DNA of 27,108 nucleotides from a virus. The stretch lies in IMG/VR virus record IMGVR_UViG_3300014502_000030, positions 1 to 27,108 of that record. One strand, 5' to 3'. Within the stretch, counting starts at the first letter, position 1. Each line of letters opens with the position of its first letter. Shown here piece by piece: positions 1 through 8,200 of the stretch. The position numbers and the translations under genes are program-made. Below the pieces are notes generated by a model. The model was not told the origin of the DNA and searched no databases. It worked only from the letters and a program-made list of their open reading frames with translations.

Positions 1-1
1 G

Positions 2-214
2 CAAGCAATAAAAGGCGCAGGCGTTCCTGCTTTACACCTGATTTTTCCCCGCGTAATTGCGGATGAAAAAAATCAGGTACGCAAGTCACTGGCGGGTCGC
101 TCCCCATCCGTGGGAGAGCTTCAAGGCAGAGGATTGCAAATCCTTTATTCAGCGGTTCGATTCCGCTTGCCACCTCCAATTACCATAATTTTTCTGCAAA
201 AAAACTCCCCCTAA
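2..214 (+). CDS. 3' end of an unrecognised gene entering from the left, running through the tRNA fragment
   Basis: An open frame enters at the left edge and stops at TAA 212-214, giving about 70 residues. Its first 40 residues look protein-like (for example AGVPALHLIFP and VRKSLAGRSPSVGELQ), with a balanced mix of hydrophobic and charged residues. The last 30 residues are encoded by the tRNA-Cys fragment and the bases after it, and they read as non-native sequence. I do not recognise the family. Seen: the open frame across the tRNA remnant. Inferred: the gene belonged to a mobile element whose end lies at the tRNA, so its C-terminus was set by integration. A chance open frame remains possible, since only 70 codons are visible. 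Confidence 0.42.
   Translation, partial: QAIKGAGVPALHLIFPRVIADEKNQVRKSLAGRSPSVGELQGRGLQILYSAVRFRLPPPITIIFLQKNSP
36..78. repeat. Inverted repeat, 11-bp arms
   Basis: ACCTGATTTTT (36-46) is matched by AAAAATCAGGT (68-78), with further CGC/GCG pairing inside. No T-run follows on either strand, so it is a weak terminator candidate. It lies inside the frame that enters from the left and about 40 bp before the tRNA fragment, so it could also be a binding site at the end of a mobile element. Confidence 0.5.
119..178 (+). tRNA. tRNA-Cys(GCA) 3' fragment, probable attachment site
   Basis: The anticodon stem-loop (129-145, loop TTGCAAA, anticodon GCA at 136-138), the T stem-loop (AGCGG/CCGCT at 151-167 around TTCGATT), the 3' acceptor strand TGCCACC (168-174), the discriminator T and an encoded CCA (176-178) are all intact. 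The expected 5' acceptor strand GGTGGCA and the GCC half of the D stem are absent at the required distance upstream. The gene is therefore a 3' fragment starting near 119-121. In elements that integrate into tRNA genes, such a fragment marks an att site. It could bound an element on the left, this prophage on the right, or both if they are in tandem. Confidence 0.72.
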
Positions 215-332
215 GATTTGCATATCGAGAAAGACATCTTAAATCTTTATGACCTGTTATTTTTGCAATCTCCAAATCCGACAATGTTGTCCGTTCATAA
301 AACTGACATACGGCGTGCTGACGGTGCGATTT

Positions 333-488
333 ATGATAGAGGGCGGTAATGGTATTACTTACGATCTTTTGAACGCAAGGGGCGATAAAAAGTGCTTCAA
401 AACATTACCTACGATGCTTGCAGACCTAAAGAATATCGATCCTGGCTTGAATCAGGATTCAAAAATCAGTTTTTATTTTGTTGAATAA
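333..488 (+). CDS. Small hypothetical protein (51 aa) with ARGxxxxFKTL motif
   Basis: The frame is open from an upstream ATG at 249, but the internal ATG at 333 gives a cleaner protein beginning MIEGGNGITYDLL. The motif ARGDKKCFKTL (residues 15-25), followed by a helical stretch (MLADLKNI), resembles small proteins of unknown function that I associate with plasmids and integrated elements. I cannot name the family. No strong ribosome-binding site precedes either start. It lies between the tRNA fragment and the phage tail genes, transcribed towards them. It could belong to the host flank or to the end of the element. Confidence 0.42.
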   Translation: MIEGGNGITYDLLNARGDKKCFKTLPTMLADLKNIDPGLNQDSKISFYFVE

Positions 489-517
489 CAGAAAACATCC
501 AAAAACAGGAAGGAATA

Positions 518-646
518 ATGAAGCCGCGCTTTTGTTCAAAAATTGCCGGGACGACGAAGAATTTCGGTTCAAAAATGGGTATTAGACAAATAATCATTCA
601 TGGTGGATTGCCTGGCGATAGCCGTAACCCAACGCATCGAGGGTAA
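518..646 (+). CDS. Possible 42-aa protein with 3' end invaded by a REP element
   Basis: ATG 518 is preceded by a strong ribosome-binding site (AGGAAGGA, 507-514) and starts 29 bp after the stop of the previous small ORF, so the two could form one transcript. The product is basic (MKPRFCSKIAGTTKNFGSKM...). Its last ten or so codons lie inside the REP hairpin beginning at 615, so the original C-terminus has probably been lost or replaced. I do not recognise it. The only supports are the ribosome-binding site and the spacing, so a remnant of a longer gene is as likely as a functional protein. Confidence 0.32.
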   Translation: MKPRFCSKIAGTTKNFGSKMGIRQIIIHGGLPGDSRNPTHRG

Positions 647-675
647 ATGTTGGGTTACGCTATCGCTAACCCAAC
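615..675. repeat. REP-like hairpin (GTTGGGTTACGCTATCGC type)
   Basis: GCGATAGCCGTAACCCAAC (615-633) pairs with GTTGGGTTACGCTATCGC (649-666) with a single bulged base. The second arm can also pair with TAACCCAAC (667-675). Elements built from TTGGGTTACGC/GCTAACCCAA are a widespread dispersed repeat in bacterial chromosomes. It lies 9 bp beyond the last tail gene on the minus strand and could also serve as that operon's terminator, although there is no long T-run. Confidence 0.75.
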
Positions 676-684
676 CTACGCAAA

Positions 685-930
685 TCAAATATCCACCACA
701 AATCCCGGCAAATCCGGCGCATCGCCGATAATTGAAGATCCCAGCGCCGGGTCAAGGGCAATCAATACTTTTGCTCCGGCGGCGCGGCCGTTAACGCCTC
801 GCACTCTAATCTGTTGACTATCCAGCGTTAGGCATGTCGTAGTGCCGTCGGCATGTTCAAGCTGCACGGTGGCGATAATTTGCGAGGCTTTCGGGATTAA
901 CGCCTGAAATTGCTGGTATAAGTTCATCAA
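685..930 (-). CDS. Conserved small phage protein, last gene of the tail module (81 aa)
   Basis: This 81-residue acidic protein starts MMNLYQQFQ. Its middle section reads HADGTTTCLTLDSQQIRVRG, and it ends IGDAPDLPGFVVDI. This layout (a beta-rich domain with a 'DGT...' strand pair, an 'RVRG' turn and a C-terminal 'APDLP...I' tail) matches a small conserved protein that follows the tail hub gene in many siphovirus-type prophages. Its role is not known to me; a tail-tip accessory role is inferred from position only. The start overlaps the hub gene stop by ATGA, so it is translationally coupled. It is the last phage gene before the REP hairpin and the tRNA scar. Confidence 0.75.
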   Translation of the reverse strand: MMNLYQQFQALIPKASQIIATVQLEHADGTTTCLTLDSQQIRVRGVNGRAAGAKVLIALDPALGSSIIGDAPDLPGFVVDI

Positions 931-3152
931 TAATGCCTCTCCAGCTCTACCGACTGGCTAACTACGCCATAAGCGGCGGTGACGTTAATGCCTGTTACCA
1001 GGCCGCGCCAGGGGATAGTGTCTGATACCTCGACAAACTGGCCGGGTTCCAGTAGGCCGGTGGTGTCGTTCAAAGGCAGGTCCAGCGTGACCCGCGCTTG
1101 CCTGCCGGTATTCGACAGCACGTTACGCGCCCGCTCGCGTCCGGCATCCACGTAGGTGATCAGGTTGTCGGTGATCATCGGCGCGCTGACATCGCCGCCG
1201 GAGCCGGTAATGTTGGCGGATACGGTGACGCCGTGGCTTTGTCCGGAGACGATGACGTGATTGTAAGCCGGTTGCGGGTTGAGTTGCGTCGATAGTGACC
1301 GCACCAGGCTGAGCGGGATGGTTTGATCAAGCGTGGCGGCGTTCCAATCCCAGGGATTGATGGGGTATCGCGGCGCGATGTGTACCAGCTTGGCATTGCG
1401 ATCCGCGTAAGCGCGCGCGCCAACGGTTCGCGCTATCTGCACAACGGCATCAATGGGTGCTTTGTTTTGATACGACCACGCGCCGCCGGGTATCAGCCAA
1501 TCGGTGGTAAACAACTGCACTAGATTTGCATGGTAGGCCGCGCTCCAGCCGGTATTCAGTAATTCATGATCGATCAACTGCGCGGCGGTTTTTTCATCCG
1601 CTTCCAGGTAAGAGCGTAGCGGCGCGTAAGGATAGGCGAATAACGCCAGGGATGAACGCCCGGACGCGGTGTAAGTATGTTCGCCGAACACGCGGGTCTC
1701 GCCCCATTCTTCAATCAGGGCGGTTATATAAATGCCGTCCAGTTCAATCTGTATTTCTCTGGGTTCGCCATTGACAGATTCCAGCAAGGCCATTGTTTCC
1801 GGGGTTTTCAGATTTAATGTTACGCCCCAGGCCCAACTGTCAACATCGAATTTTAACGTCGCCGATAATACCGGTATCCCGACATTATCGGATGTACGTT
1901 TTACGTTGATGGTATGTAGCACAATAGTGGCTCCTGTTGAAATGGTTATACGAGTATTTGATAATGGCCAGGCATAACACGGACGGCCAAAAACCAGAAC
2001 GGCCCCGCCGATAAAGTCCGGCTCAAGCTGATAAAATGCCAAGTTGGGCGATGCGGTATAAGGCGTCGGCGGTGGTAACGGCGGGTAATGCCAACCACCC
2101 CAAAGCCAGCTGTGCGGCGTGCCCTGGTCCCATAAACTGCTTTCCAAGCGGTTAGTATCCGTCGCTATCCCGTAAAGCGATGACCACGCTAGCAAGCGCG
2201 TTGACCCTTCGCAATAACGGTAAAGCCAAGCTTTCGGTTTGGCGGCGGGGGCGATATAGGCGCTTGAGCGCTGCGCTTGCAAGGGTTCGGCTTGCCCCCA
2301 GACAGTAAACCGATTTAAATGCTTTGCAGGCGCGGCGCTGTAATCCGCTTGGCGCTGCTGCGCTAAAGGTTTACCGATGGCCCAGGCTAATGATGCCGGT
2401 TTATGCTGATGCGGCACATCGGTCCAGCCGAATCGGCTTTCGCTGTAGAGCAGATCGGCGGGTTCCATCGCACTTTCTAATTCTGAATAGTGATGTGTGC
2501 CTTGTAAAAATTGCCCGGTAGTTTGCAAATAAGCATTCCGGCCGGCATTGTCAACGCCGGAGCGGCTTGCTTCAATACCCCGGAAAACGCCTGCTTCAAA
2601 GTGTGATTCACCGGATATACCAACATCACTCAACGTAAAAGCGGCGCTAGTCAGGTAAACATTGGGTATAAAAGCGACAGATCCGGCAATAATGACTTGA
2701 TCTGTAGTAAATGCACAACCGGCTTCAGCATATTCAGTATAACCGGCAGGCGTTGGGTTAAAATTAAGTTCTACCGCATTCCCTGACGGCGGCGTATATA
2801 AACCCTGAAATATTAAATCAGCCGGTGAAACCGGAATCGAACAGGTGGCAGTTCCGGTAATCCCAACCTGGCCGGTAATGAATGCGCAACCGGCCTTGGC
2901 ATTGCCAATAGATGAAGGGTTAAAATTAAAATCAACCGCATTCCCTGACGGCGGCATGTATAAACCCTGAAATATTAAATCAGCCGGTGAAACCGGAATC
3001 GAACAGGCGGCAGTTCCGGTAATCCCAACCTGGCCGGTAATGAATGTGCAACCGGCCTCGGCATTGCCAATAGATGAAGGGTTAAAATTAAAATCAACCG
3101 CATTCCCTGACGGCGGCGTGTATAAACCCTGAAATATTAAATCAGTGGCCAC
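927..3152 (-). CDS. Tail tip/baseplate hub-like protein with N-terminal tandem repeats (741 aa)
   Basis: This is a large tail protein near the 3' end of the tail module. Residues 4-57 and 58-111 are near-identical 54-residue repeats, each beginning DLIFQGLYxPPSGNAVDFNF, and a third, diverged copy starts at 112. The middle carries many aromatic and Pro residues (for example GIATDTNRLESSLWDQG). Roughly the last 330 residues look like a tail hub, with an 'APIDAVVQIARTVGARAYAD' stretch, a long beta-rich section and a terminal 'PGQFVEVSDTIPWRGLVTGI' barrel-like region, as in gp27/gpD-type hub proteins. The start is GTG at 3152, with GGAG seven bases upstream. Tail-tip assignment rests on position and architecture. 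The repeated N-terminal motif may be an adhesion or assembly module. Confidence 0.75.
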   Translation of the reverse strand: MATDLIFQGLYTPPSGNAVDFNFNPSSIGNAEAGCTFITGQVGITGTAACSIPVSPADLIFQGLYMPPSGNAVDFNFNPSSIGNAKAGCAFITGQVGITGTATCSIPVSPADLIFQGLYTPPSGNAVELNFNPTPAGYTEYAEAGCAFTTDQVIIAGSVAFIPNVYLTSAAFTLSDVGISGESHFEAGVFRGIEASRSGVDNAGRNAYLQTTGQFLQGTHHYSELESAMEPADLLYSESRFGWTDVPHQHKPASLAWAIGKPLAQQRQADYSAAPAKHLNRFTVWGQAEPLQAQRSSAYIAPAAKPKAWLYRYCEGSTRLLAWSSLYGIATDTNRLESSLWDQGTPHSWLWGGWHYPPLPPPTPYTASPNLAFYQLEPDFIGGAVLVFGRPCYAWPLSNTRITISTGATIVLHTINVKRTSDNVGIPVLSATLKFDVDSWAWGVTLNLKTPETMALLESVNGEPREIQIELDGIYITALIEEWGETRVFGEHTYTASGRSSLALFAYPYAPLRSYLEADEKTAAQLIDHELLNTGWSAAYHANLVQLFTTDWLIPGGAWSYQNKAPIDAVVQIARTVGARAYADRNAKLVHIAPRYPINPWDWNAATLDQTIPLSLVRSLSTQLNPQPAYNHVIVSGQSHGVTVSANITGSGGDVSAPMITDNLITYVDAGRERARNVLSNTGRQARVTLDLPLNDTTGLLEPGQFVEVSDTIPWRGLVTGINVTAAYGVVSQSVELERHY
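2658..3143 (-). repeat. 162-bp in-frame tandem repeat (two near-identical copies plus a diverged third)
   Basis: Copies at 2982-3143 and 2820-2981 differ at only a few bases; the third (2819 to about 2658) keeps only its first half well. The period is 162 bp (54 codons), so the reading frame is kept. The near identity of copies 1 and 2 at DNA level, including third positions, points to a recent duplication. Confidence 0.88.
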
Positions 3153-3177
3153 CTTATGACTCCGTTCAGGGCAGGCA

Positions 3178-3609
3178 TTAATTTCCTTCCATAATCACCA
3201 ATGTTGCAAACTTCACAATACCACCCTGATAAATATGTGTTGCCGGAATACCGGGATTTTCGCTTATCATCTTGACCGGCCCCGCGCCTGCTTCATCAGT
3301 GACATCCATATCAATCACCCAGTTGCCATCACTATCATAAACGCGCACCCAGTCCGCATCGCCGGTATTATCAGCCAGACTGTCATCGGCTATCGATGAA
3401 AAGGTGAGCGCGCCGTTGACGACCGTCCCGGCCGGATCAGCGCAGATCACCGTCGCTAACAGCATTTGCGTGGTAATAGCCGCGCCCGCTGCCGGTCTGG
3501 GCGTAGTTAAAAAGTTGATCGTGCCGGGGCCTGTGCCTGCGCCGATGGCGTCGCTAATCGCCTGGCTGCGGGCATTGCGTAAAGCGGGAGAAAAATTAGT
3601 TGCGGTCAT
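3178..3609 (-). CDS. Conserved phage tail-associated protein (143 aa)
   Basis: The N-terminus, SPALRNARSQAISDAIGAGT, is followed by a beta-rich body with a 'TTPRPAAGAAITTQMLLATV' segment and a C-terminal ending FATLVIMEGN. This pattern (residues beginning 'alRnar.daI..aiga', an 'R P A..' turn and a final 'itEGN') matches a conserved protein seen next to tail-tip genes in many lambda-like prophages. The function is unestablished; a structural tail protein is inferred from its place between two tail genes. A good ribosome-binding site (GGAG) precedes ATG 3609. It is separated from the hub gene by 25 bp. Confidence 0.72.
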   Translation of the reverse strand: MTATNFSPALRNARSQAISDAIGAGTGPGTINFLTTPRPAAGAAITTQMLLATVICADPAGTVVNGALTFSSIADDSLADNTGDADWVRVYDSDGNWVIDMDVTDEAGAGPVKMISENPGIPATHIYQGGIVKFATLVIMEGN

Positions 3610-3659
3610 TAAATTGCTCCAGGACGAAAAAAAAGGCGGGCAAAAAAGCGTTGCCCACC

Positions 3660-4019
3660 CTAAACCGCCCTGACACGCGCGGCGATAACATCATTGTAAG
3701 CACCTGTGTAATCGGTGCCGGTAACAGTAAAGTCAATATCCGTCCGCAGTCCAGGAAAAGTATAACTGCCGTCCCCGGCTGCCCAGGTTTCTCGGATTAA
3801 AATGCCGGTTTTGGCATCGTAAAGCCGCACCAGGCGTTTGCAGGGGGTAGCGCCTATTTTTACCATACCCTTTATAGCGCCTGATCCGCCATAGTTTGGA
3901 TTTTTATAACTATGATCGGCCTCCAGGGCTACCAGAATTTGAATGCCTTTCTTGGCCAGTAAAGACCATTGAAAAGCGGATTTGCCGAGCGCAACCTGGA
4001 TTAAGCCGCTGCTGCTCAT
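3660..4019 (-). CDS. Phage tail protein with carboxypeptidase-regulatory-like beta domain (119 aa)
   Basis: The second half (GSGAIKGMVKIGATPCKRLVRLYDAKTG..., then RETWAAGDGSYTFPGLRTD) has the sequence pattern of a carboxypeptidase-regulatory-like/transthyretin-like fold: a 'G.V...G.P...vrLyd..tG' strand set followed by 'G.Y.f.gL'. Such domains occur as adhesive beta modules in tail proteins of siphophages. I chose ATG 4019 because it overlaps the preceding gene's stop by ATGA; an upstream TTG at 4025 is less likely. It is probably a minor tail or tail-tip component. Its exact location in the virion cannot be read from sequence. Confidence 0.72.
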   Translation of the reverse strand: MSSSGLIQVALGKSAFQWSLLAKKGIQILVALEADHSYKNPNYGGSGAIKGMVKIGATPCKRLVRLYDAKTGILIRETWAAGDGSYTFPGLRTDIDFTVTGTDYTGAYNDVIAARVRAV

Positions 4020-5179
4020 CGCCAAGGCCCGTCAATATCAATATGGGTTTCGCCTGTATTATTTCCTGAATAAGATGTTCTTATTGACAATAGACGCCGG
4101 GAAACAGGCGATACATCAGCCGCTAATAAAGTTAAATTTCCCAGCGGACGTATTTGTAACGGTTGCCAGATTGGTTTTAGTTGTGAGCGCAAAACCAATG
4201 TATCGCCGACATAAATCGGGGAAATATAAAGCCCATTATTACTGGGAGCAGGGTAAGCAAAAAGCCCAAATGCACCGATAGTCACCCCCCCTAAAGAAGT
4301 ATTCCCGTATTTAGCCGCGCCAATAGCCTGGCCTGTTTGCGTATAATTTCTTGCAAAAAAATGACCCGGTTGCGCGGTTTTGTCGATTGACAAATCGTTG
4401 GGACTATTATTATTACCAGGATTATATTCCATTGTAGTCTGGCTATAAATCAAACAGCCGTACGGATCACTCGCCATCTCGGAAGCCGGATCACCAAAAT
4501 GAAATGGTATGTAAATATTGGCATAACTTGGACTAAACGCCGCAGTAAACAATATAAATTCAAAACCGTCCCCAACTAAAACCCAAGGCCGCGCCGCGTT
4601 GCTGGCCACATTGGATTTTGTTATCATTATTCCCGGATCAGCCAATTGCGCCAGGGTTGGAAACGGCCCGGTGCCGGTGTCAACATCGATCATGGTTTCA
4701 TAGCCGCGCAAACCGGCGGTTTGACCGCCATCTGTCGTATCATCCACGCGCAAATATAACTGCGTCCCGGTGACTTCATTGCTCCGGTAAGCGCCTTTAT
4801 TCGTCCCGGAAAACGCGTTGCTCCAACCCAATGGCGCGGCTTTGGTGGTGATTGTGCCGGTAGCCGGTGTCGCGGGCGTGCCTGTTACGGTAAAGTCAAA
4901 AGTCAGCGTGGTGACGTTAGTGATTTGAAAATCGCCGTTGTATTCCGACTGCGCGGCCCCGCTGATATTAATTTTGGTCAAACCGTCCGCCGCAAAGCCA
5001 TGGGCCGTCGCGCAGGTGGCCGTCACCATGCTGCCAGTGCGAGCCAGGGTGACGGTTTTGCTGTTGTAGCCGTCTTGCAGGCAGGCATCCAGCAACGCCA
5101 CCAGCGCGCCCGCCGTGCCGCTTAATACCGGCGCTCCGGTGTCGGTGGATCGTAATAAAATAACTTCTATGCCGCTCAT
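4016..5179 (-). CDS. Phage tail protein, unassigned (387 aa)
   Basis: The N-terminus reads MSGIEVILLRSTDTGAPVLSG, followed by TAGALVALLDACLQDGYNSK and a Thr/Gly-rich beta section with a GFAADGLTKINISGAAQSEY-type stretch. Many short beta strands, few charged helices and repeated 'PATPATGTITT'-like runs are typical of virion surface proteins. The position (after the 1232-residue tail protein, before the beta-domain protein) matches a conserved gene found in this tail gene order in other prophages. I do not know its function; minor tail protein is the safest call. Its stop overlaps the next start (ATGA). A REP pair lies 15 bp upstream of its start. Confidence 0.68.
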   Translation of the reverse strand: MSGIEVILLRSTDTGAPVLSGTAGALVALLDACLQDGYNSKTVTLARTGSMVTATCATAHGFAADGLTKINISGAAQSEYNGDFQITNVTTLTFDFTVTGTPATPATGTITTKAAPLGWSNAFSGTNKGAYRSNEVTGTQLYLRVDDTTDGGQTAGLRGYETMIDVDTGTGPFPTLAQLADPGIMITKSNVASNAARPWVLVGDGFEFILFTAAFSPSYANIYIPFHFGDPASEMASDPYGCLIYSQTTMEYNPGNNNSPNDLSIDKTAQPGHFFARNYTQTGQAIGAAKYGNTSLGGVTIGAFGLFAYPAPSNNGLYISPIYVGDTLVLRSQLKPIWQPLQIRPLGNLTLLAADVSPVSRRLLSIRTSYSGNNTGETHIDIDGPWR

Positions 5180-5194
5180 CGTTTAAATCCTGTT

Positions 5195-5249
5195 GTAGGG
5201 GCGAATTTATTCGCCCGGTTTTGGGATAGGCGAATAAATTCGCCCCTAC
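5195..5249. repeat. REP pair, family A (GTAGGGGCGAA), abutting a stop codon
   Basis: Two palindromic units in inverted orientation: 5195-5216 (GTAG foot, then GGGCGAAT..ATTCGCCC) and 5229-5249, ending CCCCTAC. The outer arms match perfectly over 21 bp. The GTAG foot plus imperfect palindrome is the known architecture of REP sequences moved by REP-associated tyrosine transposases. The unit ends immediately before the TAA stop (5250-5252) of the next gene on the minus strand. Confidence 0.88.
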
Positions 5250-8200
5250 TTAATTCGCATCGCCTCTAATCTGAATCTTGAAATTATCCGTGTAAACCGT
5301 GGGATCTGATTGCAAGGTAGTACGCGCCAGCCAGAGCGGGTAATTACTCGCTATAGTATTAAACCGCAACACATTACCGGCCGACCAGCCAGAACCCCAA
5401 CCGTGATAATCAATCGTAAAATAAGGCGTGCCGGTGATTGGGTTTATGGGTGCAAAATCAGCACCAGTCGAACCTTGCGCTACCAGGCCGGAATATTCGC
5501 CGTAACAATTAAACGCTGTCGATCCTGTAAACACCAGCGCCCAGCGTTCCTGGATCGTTCCGGCATTAGTTACAACTAAGGGATAAAGCACATCATTGAA
5601 CGATGCGGTGGCTGCCGTTCCCTGCGTATCGCTGAAAACGCTCGCCCAGGTCGCCTGATCAAACAGGCCGGTCACGCGGCCTTGCAGGTCGCTAATTACT
5701 AATGCACTGCTAAAAAAGCTGGTGTTGGCCGGATAAGCATGACGGATGGGCTTCATCAATTGCACTTCACCGGTAATCTGCACATCCGTAATCAACGCCA
5801 TATCCTCGATGCGGTGTTCAATACGCAGCGGCTGCGCATAGCCGGTTAAATCCAGCGGATTGGTCATTGTGACCGTGCCTGCATTCAGGTCAACGGTGTA
5901 TTTGGCAGTCGGCACAATCAATCCATTGGCATCAAAAATCTTGGCATAACTGAGCAGGGTGCGCTCGCAGTCGTAAACCGCTCCGGCGACAGCGGGATTA
6001 GGCAAGGTTAAATCCTGCGTATTATGCACGACGCCGACATTGCCGATGCGATAAATAGGCACGCGGCCATCTTGCGGCAGGCGCACCGTTTCCACGCCCA
6101 ATACGCTGGCATCGAGTGGAATATAGCTGACTAATACCGCGTTAAATTTGATCGTTTCCGGCTTGACCAGCATCGGCACCCAGATTTTTCCGTCAGCATC
6201 AATATTGGCCGCGTTGTACCAGGTTTCAGCTTTCGCGGCGGCGGGCAGGGTGCTGTCCAGCATTTTTTTCCCGAAAGCGAGACTCCCTACGCCGGACAGC
6301 CAATCGATGTTGCCGGCTATCCATTCAGAGGAAATAATCCCGTTATTATCTGCGCTCGCAGTGATATTTTCGCCATTGCCGGTGACGGCGTTAACCTGGA
6401 ATTGTCCTGTGGCAAGCGGCGCTCCGGGGGTTCTAAAAAAAACGGCAGGCGTTAAGGAGTCGCCGGGCGTGGATACCAAACCTTGCAAGATTAAAGCATT
6501 CGCGCCCGCTACCCAGTCGGTCAACGAGACAATGCCTGTTTGATAATCGATGGTTCCTGCCAAGATTGCGCTATCCGTTAAATTATCATGGGCGCGGTAA
6601 ACAGAGCCGCTGCGGTCGATATACGAAGCGCCCGCAAAGGTGAATTTTATTGAACTGGCGATAATAGCGTCATTGGTCGCGGTGGTTAAATCGATGACCA
6701 ATCCGGTTAGCTCAACATCGGCTAATTTTGTAACAGGTTCGGCGCTGTTTAACACATAATGAGCGGTTAATGTGGTGTTGGCAGGTAATATTTGCGCGAC
6801 TTCCATCCCGACATAAAGCGGATTTGAAATAGTTAAATATTCATGTTGAACGGTATAACTGTCAAAAGCGTACCAATAATCGACTTGAGAAGTGACTAAA
6901 CCCTCATATTTATTAACCGAAGTAACTCCGGTGCTGTCGAATGAAACTGCCCCGGTTGCATAATTAATGGTTCCGACATTTGTCCCAGACTCATTAATAA
7001 TAATGCCTGAGCCATTATCAACTACGTACCGGGAACGGTTTACCGGAGGCAGGGCAAAGCCGCCCAAGCCGCCGCCGCCCAAGCCGCCCAAGCCGCCCGT
7101 GCCTCTAACATAACCGCTGTCGCCTAATGGCACGCTGACTTGGTAAGTAAAATAAGCCGAGCCTTGTTTTACCGGTGTTTGTGATAAGGTAAAACTGATT
7201 ACGCCAAACGCATCGCCTGTGACGGTAAAGGTATCCAATTCAGACAGATTCTGATTCCAGGCAAGATGGAAAACTGTGGCAGGCGGCGGGATGGAGGCGG
7301 GAGAAAAAACCAGTTTCCCGGTTTCATACACAATTTTCCCGATAGCGTGACCGCTAATGCTGCCAGACCCGCCTGCATCCGTGGCGGTTTTGGCACCGCT
7401 ATCCGTCCAGGTAATCACTAATGATCCGGGCACAACCGGCGCATCGGCTAAAGTGACATGTACCTGTGGCGCGGGCGGCGTTAATACGCTGGTTTGCATG
7501 GTGTAGGTAAGCGGCGTCGCCCAACTGAAAATAATCGAACTTGCTATGTCCGGTAACGCGCCTAAGGTGACAATCACCGAACCGGTCGCATAATCCACCG
7601 TGCCAGCGCCGGTACCGGTTCCGGCTCCGCTTAAATGGCCGTTGCCATCATCGGTCAAGCGATACCACTTGTCGAGGGCCTTGAAATCCACGCTCAGGCT
7701 GTTTGGGGTTGGCGTGGGGCTTAACGTTTTCACATAATTGAAACTGCGATTATTGATAGTTACCGGGATGCTGATGGTCGCCGCATTATCATACAAGGCT
7801 ACGGCTGCGGTCGCGGCCGCGCTAACAGCCGCGCTCCAGGAACCGGCCTTGGTGATTTTAATATGTCCGTTAGCGTACACAACCACGCCGCCATAACTGC
7901 CTGCGCTGCCATTGGCTAATACCAGATTGCCAGCGCCGTCGTCTTTATACGCTACGCCGCCGATAGTCAATACCAGCGAACAGGGCAGAAAACCGCGTCC
8001 CAGATATAAATCATCGGCATAATCCGGCGCTACGCTGGACGCTAGATTGGCTGATTCTGTCAAGGCGTTGCTTAATCCTGATTGCTTGTAATTGATCTTG
8101 CTCATGCCCGCGACAATATCCACCAGCGGCACTTCGGCCTGGGCGGACGGCACCAGGGCGCTATAAGGAGAGCCTACATTAATGGTCATATCGCTGAGTG

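Noticed and set aside
91-178. A complete tRNA-Cys beginning near 91-103
   Set aside because: No 7-base partner for TGCCACC and no GCC for the D stem are found at the needed distance; only four of seven pairs form with GGCGGGT.
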